DNA from: Actinosynnema sp. ALI-1.44
GTDB lineage: Bacteria; Actinomycetota; Actinomycetes; Mycobacteriales; Pseudonocardiaceae
Assembly (NCBI RefSeq): GCF_001984155.1
Contig: NZ_MTQO01000046.1
Coordinates: 421,775 to 485,774, forward strand
Length of the DNA: 64,000 bases
Reading direction: 5' to 3'
A model generated the notes under the pieces. It searched no databases. It was not told the DNA's origin and was given only the letters and a program-made list of their open reading frames with translations. Shown here one piece after another: positions 15,522-35,860 of this stretch. Each line of letters starts with the position of its first letter. Position 1 is the stretch's first letter. The position numbers and the translations under genes are program-made.

Positions 15522-18500
15522 GGCGCGTCCTTCGTCGTAGTCCGCTCGCGCAGCAGAGCGAGCATGTAGTGGGTGATCGCTCGTGGAGTGGGGTGTTCGA
15601 ACACGAGGGTGGCCGGGATCGGCAGGCCGGTCCGGTTGACCAGTTCGTGCCGCAACTGCACCGCCATCAGCGAGTCCATGCCCAGCATCGTGAGCGCGGT
15701 CTCGGCGGGGACCTCTTCCGCGCCGGTCAGGCCCAGTACCGTGGCGGCGTCAGCGCACACGGCTCGCTCGATGACATCAAGCTGTTGCGCGGCAGGCAAA
15801 GCGGCCACGGCGTCAGGCCAGTCCGTCGGAGTCGGCGTGGTGGAGACCGGTGCGCTCGGGGGGCGCCCGGACAGCCAGTAGCGCTGGCGGCGCCAGGGAT
15901 AGCCGGGCAACGAGACGACCCGCCCGTGCGGATGCAGGCTGGCCATGTCCAGTGAGTGGCCGAGCGTGTACAGCCGTGCCAACGATCTGAGGACGGCGGG
16001 CAGTTCGGCGCTGTCCCTGCGGAGGGTCGGCACGACCGCGCCCCGCACGCTGCCGTCGTCCAGGCAACGGTCGATGTGTCGCGCCAGGACCGCGTGGGGC
16101 GCCACTTCGACGAAGACGCGGTACCCGGCGTTGACGGCGGCGCCCACCGCGTCGGCGAACCGCACTGGCTCGCACAGGTTCGCCGCCCAGTAACCGGAGT
16201 CCAACCGCGTACCCTCGACCTGCTTGCCGTGCACGGTGCTGAACATCGGACAGGTCGTCGGACGGCAGCCGATGTCGCTGATCTCGCGCCCGAGTTCCTC
16301 GGCCAACGGCACCATGGCCGGCGAATGGAAGGGGTAGTCGCCAGGCAGCCGACGGCACGGCACGCCGTGTCCGCGCAACTCCTCGACCGCCCGACCGATC
16401 GCCTCGGCCGGACCGGAAAGGACAGTGGAGCCGCTGTCGTTGATCGCGGCGACAGCGACAGCGTCGGGTTCCTTCAGCATCGCGCGCACATCGTCGGCGG
16501 ACGCGGTGACCGCCACCATGCCGCCCGAACGGTTCGCCCGAGCCGAGATCCGGCTTCTGGTCGCGACGAGACGAGCGGCGTCGGGAAGGGGCAGCGCCCC
16601 TGCCACGTGCGCCGCGGCGACCTCTCCGACGCTGTGGCCGATGACGGCGCCTGGCCGGACACCCCATTGCGCCAACAACGCGCTCAACGCCACCTGGATG
16701 CCGAAGAGGATCGGTTGCAGCACCTCGGTGTCGGCCAGCCGTGACGACTCGGCGGGCGCCATCAGTTCCCGTGTCAGGGAAAAGGTCGTGTGCTCCCCCA
16801 CGAGCTTGTCGCATTCCGCGAACACCGTGGCGAACCCCGGCTCGGCCGCAAGCAGTTCGCGGCCCATGCCGATCCACTGCGTGCCCTGACCGGAGAACAC
16901 GAAGACCGGGCTCGGCTCAGGCCCGGCCTTGGTCCCGGCTCTCGAATCGTCGGCGAAGGCACGCAGGGCACCGGTCAGTTCCGCCGCCGACGTACCCACT
17001 GCCGCCCATCGCCACTCATGGCTGTCACCGCGTAACCCGGCGGTGTACGCGATGTCGCGCACCGCTGACGGTTCCTGCTCCAGACGGTCCGCATAAGCCG
17101 ACGCCAGTGCGCTGAGCGCCTCCTTGGACCGGGCAGCCAACGGCAGGAGTACCGGCTTGGTCACCGGTTCGCGCGACGCTGCCGGTGGGGCCTCGGCGAG
17201 CAGGAGGTGCGCGTTCGTGCCGCTCATCCCGAACGAACTGACGCCTGCCAGGGTCGTGCCGGTTGGCCAGTCGGTGGCGTCCCGCCGGATGACGAACGGG
17301 GTGCCGTCCAGCCGGATCCTGGGGTTCACCGTGGTCAGGTGCACGTTGCCCGGAATCCTCCTGTGCTGGAGGACCAGCACCGCCTTGATCAGGCCCGCCA
17401 CGCCCGCGGCGGCCTCCAGGTGGCCGATCTGGGTCTTCACCGCGCCGAGTACGCACGCGGAGCCGTCGCCACGAGACGCGCCGAACACGTCGGTCAACGC
17501 TTCGAACTCGAGCGGGTCGCCGAGCGCGGTGCCGGTGCCGTGTGTCTCGACGAATCCGACGTCATCCGCCTGAGCACCCGCGTCGGCGAGTGCGTGGCGG
17601 AGCAGGTCGCTCTGGGCCGCGGGGTTCGGCACGGTCAGCCCGGCGGACCGGCCGTCGGAGTTGACCGCCGACCCGCGGATCACCGCGTGGACCCGGTCTC
17701 CGTTGGCGAGCGCGTCACCGAGCCGTTTGAGCACGACCACACCGGCGCCCTCTCCGCGCACGAACCCGTTGGCGCGTGCGTCGAACGTGCGGCACCGCCC
17801 GTCAGGGGACAGCGCCTGGAGGTCCGCGACCACGTCGGTCACGAAGTCGTCGAGGATGAGATTGACCCCACCGGCCAGAGCCAGGTCGCTTTCGCCGTCA
17901 CGGAGGCTGCGCATGGCGAGGTGTGCCGCGACGAGCGAAGACGAACAGGCCGTGTCCACAGCCAGGCTGGGGCCGCGCAGACCGAGCAGGTAGGACAACC
18001 TGCCGGGCCCGAACGCGTGCGCTGTCCCCGTGCCCGTGTAGCTGTCCCGGCCGCCTGAGCGTGCGGCGTGCAACAGGTAGTCGTTGGTACTCATGCCGAT
18101 GAACACACCTGTGCTGGTGCCGTTGAGCCGCCGCAGCGGTGTTCCGGCGTCCTCCAGCGCTTCCCAGGCCACCTCCAGCAGCAGTCGTTGCTGCGGATCG
18201 AGCCGTTCAGCCTCAGGTGCGGGGATGCCGAAGAACTCCGCGTCGAACGAGTCGACCGAGTCCAGGTAGGCCGCCAGACGAGTGGTCTCCGTGCCCGGAT
18301 CGTCGGCCGCGCGCCGGGGCGGCGGCAATTCGGTCACCGCGTCCACACCCTCGTCCAGCAGTCGCCAGTAGGCGGCGGGATCGTCGGCACCGCCGGGAAA
18401 CCGGCAGCCCATACCGACGATGGCGATCGGTTCGTGCCGGTCGCGCCGGAGCCGTTCCAGCTCGCCCTCCATGTCGCGCAGCGCGGTGGCCGCCGCGACC

Positions 18501-18531
18501 AGGCGGGCGCGGTAGACGGATTCGACCTCGC

Positions 18532-18535
<4 letters not shown>
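15518..18535 (-). CDS. Type I polyketide synthase, last module (KS-AT-ACP)
   Basis: 1005 residues from ATG 18535, overlapping the PKS1 stop by ATGA. An N-terminal coiled coil (1-30) acts as docking segment. KS spans about 35-450, with Cys197, His332 and His372 all present. AT spans about 545-840; its nucleophile is Ser635 (GHSVG), but the specificity box is YPFHS (734-738), neither the malonyl HAFH nor the methylmalonyl YASH type. ACP has Ser955 (LGMDSLMAV). There is no KR, DH, ER or thioesterase, so the last condensation leaves a beta-keto thioester with no built-in release. The downstream GST and GNAT are translationally coupled. Confidence 0.93.
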
Positions 18536-29250
<10,715 letters not shown>

Positions 29251-29801
29251 CATTTGCCCTTTCGTCAGCCGCGAAGCAAAGTGACCATTTTGGATGTGTT
29301 CACAATTGATCAAAGCCGCAGTCGCCCGGTGACTTTAGAATGATCGAACGCAGTCAAGCACCCGGCGCCCAAGGCGGCCGATGGTATAACAAAACCCGAC
29401 GTCAACGACCGAGCCGGAAACGCCGCCGCCCCAAGGCGCGACAGCCGGACGACCGCAGTCGCATATTCCGATATGCTATACAGTGGACCAATTGACCTGT
29501 ACGTGACTCAACACCGAGCCCGTACGCCTACACACCCCGACGTCAATATCAGACAACGCAGACAGTACTCGCCACATTGGCTGAGGTAACCGCCAGAAGT
29601 GTGATTCGTGGGATGTTCCGATCCGATGACCATTTGATTCGCGCCACCACGTGTCAACCCCCATGGCACATACTCGATCCAGGCTCCCAGCGAAGCTCTT
29701 GGGCGAGTGTTATGGCTCTCCTCGAAGGTGCGGGGTCCCGGCATCATGGGGTTGCTGGGCGACGTCGGGCGGGGTGAGCCGGTCGGTGGGACCCTGGTGG
29801 C
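29251..29801. other. Non-coding region upstream of the PKS operon
   Basis: About 550 nt without a convincing gene, visibly more AT-rich than the flanks. It must hold the leftward PKS promoter. At 29461-29476 a perfect hairpin palindrome, GCATAT-TCCG-ATATGC, lies about 210 nt upstream of the PKS start and is a candidate regulator site. A 62-codon leftward frame (29476-29664) lacks family resemblance and is not called. Confidence 0.5.
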
Positions 29802-30154
29802 ATGACCGATCGGGCCGGGCCCCGGCAGGAACTGGAGCGGATTCGGGATGGTGACGGTCCTGGCGCGGACCAGGCCCGGATCGCGCTGACCGCCGAGGCC
29901 CTGGCCGAACGGCTGCGGGCCGCCATCCTTGCCTTGGCCAGCGCGCGGGGCGAGCACAGCAGCACGTGTCCGTCGGACGCGGCGAGGGCGGTGACCGAGG
30001 CCTGGCGTCCCGCGCTGTCCCAGACCCGGGACCTGGCCAGGGAACTCGCCCGGACCGGCCAGGTGCGGCTCACCCAGCGGGGCAACTGCTTGACCCCGAC
30101 GGCGAGTGGCGGGGGCCGATCCGGATCCGGCTGCCGCGGCGCACGGATGGTTGA
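29802..30154 (+). pseudogene. DUF3253 protein gene with a one-base frameshift
   Basis: The frame starting at 29802 reads a DUF3253-type protein ('LRAAILALASARGEHSSTCPSDAARAV', 'RELARTGQVRLTQRG'; winged-helix-like). From about 30080 the conserved end, LLDPDGEWRGPIRIRL, is found only in another frame, ending with TGA 30152-30154. One missing base within 'GGGGCAACT' (30080-30088) would restore QRG-x-LLDPDGEW. The stop of the restored frame overlaps the ATG of the next gene (30147), as expected for an intact pair. Real decay or a sequencing deletion cannot be separated here. Confidence 0.7.
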
Positions 30155-30446
30155 GCCGGACCGCACGCCGGACGGGCGCTTCATCGTGGTCGACGGCCGA
30201 CGGTGGCGTGCGACGGACCCCGAGATCCCGGCGGAGGTGGCGGCCCGGTTGCGTAGCCTGCTGATGCGGGCGCGCCGGGATGTCGGCGCGGCCCGCCGCC
30301 GCCAGGACGCCACAGCGGAGCAGGAAGCCCGGACACGCGTGCACACCGCCAAAGTCGCCTTGGGCGAGCGCGGCACTCCGTGGTGGGATCAGGACTCCGC
30401 GGAGCGACGGCAACGCTGGCAGCACGGACTTGACGCGCTGAGCTGA
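30147..30446 (+). CDS. Conserved short protein linked to DUF3253
   Basis: 99 residues from ATG 30147 (MVEPDRTPDGRFIVVDGRRW). The pattern 'DGRFIVVDGRRWRATDP', a Lys/Arg/Ala-rich central helix and the end 'ALGERGTPWWD' match a conserved actinobacterial family, sometimes loosely named 'biopolymer transporter Tol'. It has no membrane segment and no known biochemical role. It overlaps the stop of the restored DUF3253 frame by 8 nt, so the two genes were translationally coupled. Confidence 0.7.
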   Translation: MVEPDRTPDGRFIVVDGRRWRATDPEIPAEVAARLRSLLMRARRDVGAARRRQDATAEQEARTRVHTAKVALGERGTPWWDQDSAERRQRWQHGLDALS

Positions 30447-30490
30447 GGGCTTACACGGCCGAAACCGTCGTCCGACCGCACAATGGAGCG

Positions 30491-31030
30491 ATGACGACGG
30501 TCGACCCGGACGGTGAACCGGTCGGTGGCCGGTGGAACCTCGACAAGGACAACCGGGACCGTCCACCCCAACGGGCCACTTCGGACGTTCCTCGGCCGTA
30601 TCGGCCGAGGGAGGACGAGATCGACGCCGAGGTCCGCGAACACCTGGACGCACTCGTCGCCGATGGCCGGATCGACCCCGTCGGCTGCGACGGCCCGCGA
30701 CTGTTCGCGGCGTCCCACGACGAGGCACGGCGGGCATTGCGGAGATGCGTGGACACCAGATTGACCGGTGTGGTGGCCACCAAACCCTATCCGGCGGGCG
30801 GCGCCTACATCAACCGGATGAGCGACCACTGCTGACCCTGCGCGTACGACCCGGGCACCCGTCTCGGCAGCCACGCGTGTCCTTTCACCGCGGGCTACTG
30901 GACATTCCTTCACCGCAACGAACCGCGACTACGCGCCAACCACCGCATGGCTCAACCGTTGCGAGGCCTGCGCGGACTGTCCGATCTGGACGCAGTCGTC
31001 GAACAGGAACGCGACCGGCAGTCGTTCTAG
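30491..31030 (+). pseudogene. Decayed FeS-type (PhrB-like) photolyase-related gene
   Basis: Three relics remain in one frame. First, 'PVGGRWNLDKDNR' with its helical follow-up matches the mid-part of deoxyribodipyrimidine photolyase-related proteins. Then the sequence jumps to 'ATKPYPAGGAYINRMSDHC', normally about 200 residues further on. After an in-frame TGA at 30833-30835 it continues 'PCAYDPGTRLGSHACPF' and 'GYWTFLHRNEPRLRANHRMAQP' (key residues W-F-L-N-H-R) to TAG 31030. The Cys residues match three of the four 4Fe-4S ligands of PhrB. The N-terminal antenna domain and the FAD core are missing. So there are an N-terminal loss, an internal deletion and a nonsense codon. Confidence 0.85.
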
Positions 31031-31049
31031 CGGCTGCGTGTTCGGCGTG

Positions 31050-31235
31050 TCACCGGGACGATGACGGGTCATCGAAACGCTGGAGGAGACCCTCGACCTC
31101 CTCGCGTAGTTGTCTGATGTTCTCGGCTGCCCCGTCCAGGAGCTGCTGTTGCTCGTCGACGCGAACACGGAGGCGGGTGACCTCCTCGTGCCGATCGGCC
31201 GACAAGGCTGCATCCTCGATTCCACCATCTGTCAC
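31050..31235 (-). CDS. Small coiled-coil hypothetical protein
   Basis: 61 residues from GTG 31235, selected because GGGGAGG sits 7 nt upstream. Almost the whole length is a heptad-like helix ('EEVTRLRVRVDEQQQLLDGA', 'IRQLREEVEGLLQRF'), so it should dimerise. No family is recognised. The frame is open further upstream but with poorer coding character. It lies within a belt of decayed genes. Confidence 0.5.
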   Translation of the reverse strand: MTDGGIEDAALSADRHEEVTRLRVRVDEQQQLLDGAAENIRQLREEVEGLLQRFDDPSSSR

Positions 31236-31447
31236 GGCAGATCCTCCCCACCTGGTCATCACACCTGCGGACGCAGACGACAGAGGACCAGTACCCGCAA
31301 CCGCCCGGCAACGAAACCTGGGAACGGTCACCACAATGGTGAGCAATGAGGACCGTGAAACCAGCCTCGGCGGAGATCTTCCATGTCTCCGGTTCCTGAC
31401 GTGCGGCGGGCCGCTCCGTCCGTCTACTGCGGCCAATCAGGGCGGGG

Positions 31448-31822
31448 TCATGACGCGCTCACCATCGTGACCAGACGGCTTACCCGGTGGGCGAGCTGCG
31501 CGAGGACGTCCTCGAAGATCTCGTCGGTGTCCACCGGGCCCGGATCGGGGACCGACCAGTGCACGGAGGCATCCCCCATTTCCTCGTACGCGTTGTCGCA
31601 CACCACCACGACCAGGTCGTCCGGCCGGATGACGTCGTGCACGTGTGCCGTGTGGTCCCGCTCCAGGCGTAGACTGTGCCGGTCGGCGAGCGCGACCAGC
31701 CGGGGATTCAACCGCGAGCCGGGGTGTGTCCCGGCGGAACTGGCCGGGATCGCGCTGTGCTCGCTCCACACCGCCGCGGCCATGGGCGACCGCGCGGCGT
31801 TGCGAGTGCACACGAACACCAC
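31448..31822 (-). CDS. Low-molecular-weight protein tyrosine phosphatase / ArsC-like domain
   Basis: About 124 residues from GTG 31822. The P-loop VCTRNAARS (C-x5-R) is at the N-terminus and the acid loop SVPDPGPVDTDE near residue 95, so catalytic residues are intact. This subtype (MAAAVWSEHS, SAGTHPGSRLNP, HVHDVIRPDDLV) is often the partner of ArsR-type regulators in actinomycetes. Upstream the reading frame runs without a stop into a broken histidine kinase, and no ribosome site is seen, so the true start is uncertain and expression is doubtful. Confidence 0.6.
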   Translation of the reverse strand: MVFVCTRNAARSPMAAAVWSEHSAIPASSAGTHPGSRLNPRLVALADRHSLRLERDHTAHVHDVIRPDDLVVVVCDNAYEEMGDASVHWSVPDPGPVDTDEIFEDVLAQLAHRVSRLVTMVSAS

Positions 31823-32691
31823 ACGCGAGGCGATGATCCGCACGGCACCAGCGCCGTACTCCAGTTCAACAGTGACGCGGGTAGGACCGACGTGACGAAT
31901 CACATTGGTGATCGACTCCTGCAGGATTCGGTACACGGCGCTGCCCACCCTCGCCGATCTGGCCGAGCCCTGGGCGCGGGGCGCGGCCGTCGGTGTCGTC
32001 GTGGAGCACGCCGAGGATGTGTCGAGGATGTGCGCGGTGACGCCCGACCTGACGTTGATGATGGAGATGGCGTGTGCGACGGTGCCCTGCACGTCGCGTG
32101 CGATCCTGAGCCGTTCCTCGCTGACCCGGGCTCGCGCTTCGTCCTCGCGGGTCCGTTCGGCCAGCTCGGCCCGTTTCAGTGCTTCGGTGGCGATGACTCT
32201 CCTGGAACGGACACTCTCGCCGAGGGCTGCGCTCATGACCGAAGCGCCGATTCGGAAGTACACCCAGCCGATGGCGGCCGGTGGTTCGATGTCGGTGGCT
32301 GCGCCAGCCAGCAGGCAGCCAGTACCACGATTCCCGCACCGGCCGCCATCAGCGAACGGTGCCCGTCGCCAAGCGCGGTGAGCGTGTAGATGGCCACGAA
32401 CAGTCCGAGCCACCCCGGGCCGTCCGGGAAATCGAGAGCATAGTAAGCAATGCTGATGAGCGCGGTCACGACGAACACCGCGACGGGCCAGCGTCGGCGT
32501 ACAGCCACGACCACACCGCTGGCGGCCACCAGCACGTACCCCAGATTCCCGAGGTCGGCGAGGGGACGCAGCACCAGCTCCCCGCTGTTGCGGACCACCG
32601 TGCCGTGCACCTGCATCACGGCCACGAACAGCGCCAACAGCACATCCTGCGTCCAGACCGGCGGACGGAGCGAAATGACGCCGTCCCACAT
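31823..32691 (-). pseudogene. Degraded sensor histidine kinase (HisKA_3/NarL-type)
   Basis: The first part, from ATG 32691, has four to five hydrophobic segments ('LALFVAVMQVHGTVV', 'VRRRWPVAVFVVTALISIAY' and others). Near 32300 the conserved continuation moves to another frame ('IGWVYFRIGASVMSAALGES'). The H-box reads 'RIARDVQGTVAHAI' where the family has ELHD: the phosphorylated His is Gln. About 70 residues are then missing before 'AVYRILQESITNVIRHVG', and the ATPase domain is cut after 'GAVRIIAS', where the phosphatase begins. Frameshift, lost His and two deletions leave no function. No response regulator is adjacent. Confidence 0.82.
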
Positions 32692-33153
32692 GCCGCGATC
32701 ATAGGTCTCCACGCGAAGGCACAACTCCCACCAGCGGCGCGGTCGGCTACGTCGAGAAGCGCGGTCCTGGGCGAATGGCGTACGTCGATCGTCGTAACCA
32801 TTGCCACCCACAGGCAGAGGACAGACCCGAAGGCACAACGCGACGATGTTCGGCGCCGGACGGACCGTGCCCACCGTGGCAGCCGCGTTGGCGCTGATCA
32901 GCGTGATCGCCGGTGGACTGGCCCGGTCCCGCCGCACCGACCGTCACCGCGTCCAGCGCGCTTCGCAACAGGCCGAGTAGCGGCACGGCCGCCCACGCAG
33001 CGCCTTCCGCTGACAATCCTCAGTGGACGCGACCACCCGCCCCGGCACCAGAATTAATTAGGTAGAGAACCCATATTTCTTACGTAGCCGCCACGCCGGG
33101 TAAGCCGTGAAGATGAACAAGGTGTGCCGAGGCGTGCGGAAGGAGCCGAGCCT
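32692..33153. other. Gene-free stretch with unreadable relics
   Basis: About 460 nt. Leftward frames contain broken pieces such as 'VPLLGLLRSALDAV' and 'ITLISANAAATVGTVRPAP' that look like remains of a protein-coding gene in two frames, but I cannot name the family. The last 60 nt before 33154, AT-rich around 33050-33080, should carry the promoter of the aminotransferase operon. Confidence 0.4.
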
Positions 33154-34326
33154 GTGAAGTTGGCGGATCGGATGCGACGACTGGGAACCGAGTCGGCGTT
33201 CGAGGTGTTGGCCAGGGCCAAGGAGTTGGAGCGAGGTGGGCGCGAGATCATCCACCTGGAGATCGGTGAACCGGATTTCGACACGCCACCGCATATCACG
33301 GCGGCCGCGGCGGAGGCGCTGCACAGCGGTCATACCCACTACGTCCCGGCGCCCGGCATCCCGGAACTGCGACTCGCGGTCGCGGAGTTCCTGGATCGGA
33401 CCGGGCGGATGAGCACCACCCCGGACAGGGTCGTGGTCACTCCCGGTGCCAAGCCGATCATGTTCTTCACGATCATGGCTCTGTGCCAGGAGGGTGACGA
33501 GGTGCTCTACCCCGACCCCGGCTTCCCGATGTACGCGTCGATCGCGGCGTTCGCCGGGGCCCGGCCGGTCGCGGTGCCGTTGCGGGAGGCCAACGACTTC
33601 ACCATCGACCCGGACGAGTTGGCGTCGCTGGTCACCGACCGCACCAAGCTGCTGATCCTCAACTCGCCGCACAACCCGTGCGGCAGTGCGATGTCCGCCG
33701 AACAGGCCGAGGCGATCGCCGCCATCGCCATCGAACACGATCTCGTGGTGTTGTCCGACGAGGTCTACTGGGCGTTGCAGTACGACGGCAAGCACCACAG
33801 CGTGCTCGACGTCGACGGGATGGCCGCCCGCACGGTGTTGCTCGACGGCTGGTCCAAGACGTTCGCGATGACCGGCTGGCGGCTGGGGTTCGGCGTGTTC
33901 CCCGAGGCACTGGTCGAACCGGTCAGCCGACTGGTGATCAACTCCGTGTCGTGCACGTCGGCGTTCAGCCAGCACGCGGCGATCGCCGCGCTGCGCGGAC
34001 CGTGGGACGACGTCGACCGGATGGCGGAGGCCTTCCGGCAACGCCGGGACGTCATCGTGTCCGGCCTCAACGCCGTGCCGGGAGTGTCCTGTGTGGTGCC
34101 CGCCGGAGCCTTCTACGCCTTCCCCAATGTGCGCGAGGTCGGCCTGCCCGCGGCTGACCTGGCCGATATGATGCTGCAGCGCGCGGGCGTGGCGTGCCTG
34201 CCGGGAACCGCGTTCGGCTCGTACGGCGAGGGATACCTTCGGTTCTCCTACGCCAACACCATCGACAACATCCAGGCCGCGACCGCGGCGTTGAACGACC
34301 TGCTCCGTGAGGTGTCGCATGGCTGA
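33154..34326 (+). CDS. PLP-dependent class I/II aminotransferase
   Basis: 390 residues from GTG 33154 (GGAAGGAG at 33139-33146, 7 nt upstream). Fold type I signatures: 'HLEIGEPDFDTPPHI' at the N-terminus, 'NSPHNPCGSAMS' for the phosphate/Asn region, 'LSDEVYWALQYDG' (PLP Asp/Tyr) and Schiff-base Lys235 in 'DGWSKTFAMTGWRLGF'. It resembles the aspartate/aromatic aminotransferase subgroup Ib. It overlaps the 2-hydroxyacid dehydrogenase by 8 nt. Together they could convert an amino acid to a 2-keto acid and then to a D-2-hydroxy acid. The substrate is unassigned. Confidence 0.9.
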   Translation: MKLADRMRRLGTESAFEVLARAKELERGGREIIHLEIGEPDFDTPPHITAAAAEALHSGHTHYVPAPGIPELRLAVAEFLDRTGRMSTTPDRVVVTPGAKPIMFFTIMALCQEGDEVLYPDPGFPMYASIAAFAGARPVAVPLREANDFTIDPDELASLVTDRTKLLILNSPHNPCGSAMSAEQAEAIAAIAIEHDLVVLSDEVYWALQYDGKHHSVLDVDGMAARTVLLDGWSKTFAMTGWRLGFGVFPEALVEPVSRLVINSVSCTSAFSQHAAIAALRGPWDDVDRMAEAFRQRRDVIVSGLNAVPGVSCVVPAGAFYAFPNVREVGLPAADLADMMLQRAGVACLPGTAFGSYGEGYLRFSYANTIDNIQAATAALNDLLREVSHG

Positions 34327-35311
34327 ACCGGCCGTTCTGGTGACCCGTGAGCTCGTGGCGGAGGCGATGACAGCCCTGTCCGGCCGCTGCGAACTGGACC
34401 TCTACCAGGGTCCACCGGACGCGATCCCCCGTGCCGAACTGCTGCGCCGGGCCGCGGGCAAGGACGGGCTGCTGACCATCCTCACCGAGAAGGTCGACGC
34501 GGAACTCCTCGACGCGGCGGGACCCGGCCTGAAGGTCGTCGCCAACCACGCGGTCGGGTTCGACAACGTCGACCTGGCCGAATGCACCCGCCGCGGCGTG
34601 CTGGTGACCAACACCCCCGACGTGCTCACCGAAGCGACCGCGGACCTGGCCTGGGCGCTGGTCCTGGCCAGCACACGCCGGGTGGCTGAGGGCGACCGGC
34701 TGATCCGCACGAGCACGCCGTGGATCTGGGACCCGCGGATGATGCTCGGCCACGACCTGTACGGCAAGGCACTCGGCATCGTCGGCTGCGGCCGGATCGG
34801 CCGCGCGGTGGCGCGGCGGGCCCTCGGGTTCGGCATGCGGGTGATCTACACCGACGTGGTCCGGCTGCCCGCCGACGCCGAGCAGGAGGCACAGGTCGAG
34901 TGGCGCGAATGGGCGGCCCTGCTGGCCGAGGCCGACGTGGTGAGCGTGCACACCCCGTTGACGCCGGAAACCCGGCACCTGTTCAACGCCGACGCCTTCC
35001 ACCACATGAAATCAACAGCCGTACTGGTGAACACCGCACGCGGTCCCATCGTGGACGAGCAAGCCCTCGCCGACGCACTGCGCACCGGTGAGATCTTCGC
35101 CGCCGGACTCGACGTCTACGAACGTGAACCCGCCGTCACCGAGTCCCTGCTCAGCCTCGACAACGTCACCCTGCTGCCGCACCTGGGCAGCGCCACCGTC
35201 GAAACCCGGACCGCGATGGGCCTGCTCGCCGTCGAGAACCTGTTCGCCGGTCTGGCCGGGCAACGCCCACGCTGCCTGCTCAACCCCGAAGTGCTCGCAC
35301 AGCAGCCTTGA
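34319..35311 (+). CDS. D-2-hydroxyacid dehydrogenase (glyoxylate reductase-like)
   Basis: 330 residues from ATG 34319, inside the end of the aminotransferase gene. The Rossmann loop GCGRIGRAVARRA is at about 157-169, the substrate Arg in 'NTARGPIVDEQAL' and the catalytic His in 'LLPHLGSATVETR'. These define the NAD(P)-dependent D-isomer-specific family that interconverts 2-keto and D-2-hydroxy acids. Coupled translation with a transaminase suggests a joint role in making or degrading an alpha-hydroxy acid. It may serve specialised metabolism, but neighbours on both sides are unrelated or decayed. Confidence 0.9.
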   Translation: MAEPAVLVTRELVAEAMTALSGRCELDLYQGPPDAIPRAELLRRAAGKDGLLTILTEKVDAELLDAAGPGLKVVANHAVGFDNVDLAECTRRGVLVTNTPDVLTEATADLAWALVLASTRRVAEGDRLIRTSTPWIWDPRMMLGHDLYGKALGIVGCGRIGRAVARRALGFGMRVIYTDVVRLPADAEQEAQVEWREWAALLAEADVVSVHTPLTPETRHLFNADAFHHMKSTAVLVNTARGPIVDEQALADALRTGEIFAAGLDVYEREPAVTESLLSLDNVTLLPHLGSATVETRTAMGLLAVENLFAGLAGQRPRCLLNPEVLAQQP

Positions 35312-35321
35312 CCAGTGGCCG

Positions 35322-35860
35322 CTAGGCGACATCCAGCCGGAACGCGACCGTCGTGTTCGGATGGGCGTAGACGCTGTTGGCCAGCCAAGTCGGGTCGTCC
35401 GGCCAGCGTCGCCGGGTGGTCAGCCTGGCCTTCGTCATCGCTCGGCCGACGGTCGCGCCGGTGGCCAGCCGGTCGTAGAACTCCGCCGCGAGGAAGGCGG
35501 CGGGCCGGTCGGTGACCTGCAGTCGTGCGCGCTCACCCCACACGGCAGGCAAGGGATCAGCGCCGGATGGCTCGGACACCTCCAGGAACACCGCCGATCG
35601 TGCCGTGACGCGCGCAGGCGGGGCCGCCTGCCCGGCGAGCCAGCGGTCAGCTCGAACCGGACGCACCAGTGATCGTCCTCGACGACCGATCCCGGCCCGT
35701 CGGCGTCGTACGGAAGTACCAGCTCCCAGGGGATCCACGGCTCATCCGACGTGATGTGCGGTGTTCGCAACGGCATCGCGGACAGCTCGCGGTAGGCCGA
35801 TCGCAGTGCGGGCGGCAGGAGTTCGCGGTACAGCTCTCGGTATCCGCCATGTTCCCCGCA
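35322..35860 (-). pseudogene. CHAT-domain protein remnant
   Basis: Two CHAT fragments lie in different frames. The upstream piece reads 'LYRELLPPALRSAYREL' and 'ITSDEPWIPWELVLPYD', followed by 'DDHWCVRFEL', the middle of actinobacterial CHAT proteins. After about 35640 the terminal piece is in another frame: 'AAEFYDRLATGATVGRAMTK' (residues E-F-Y, G-A-T) and 'DPTWLANSVYAHPNTTVAF'. The segment with the catalytic His and Cys is largely missing. The N-terminal TPR part is also absent. It is a dead gene; compare the CHAT-associated small protein at 1348-1806. Confidence 0.75.

Noticed and set aside
29476..29664. 62-codon leftward gene in the PKS upstream region
   Set aside because: No ribosome site, no family resemblance and weak codon bias.
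29508..30737. Leftward 409-codon frame
   Set aside because: It runs antisense to the DUF3253 pair and has low-complexity Arg/Pro composition.
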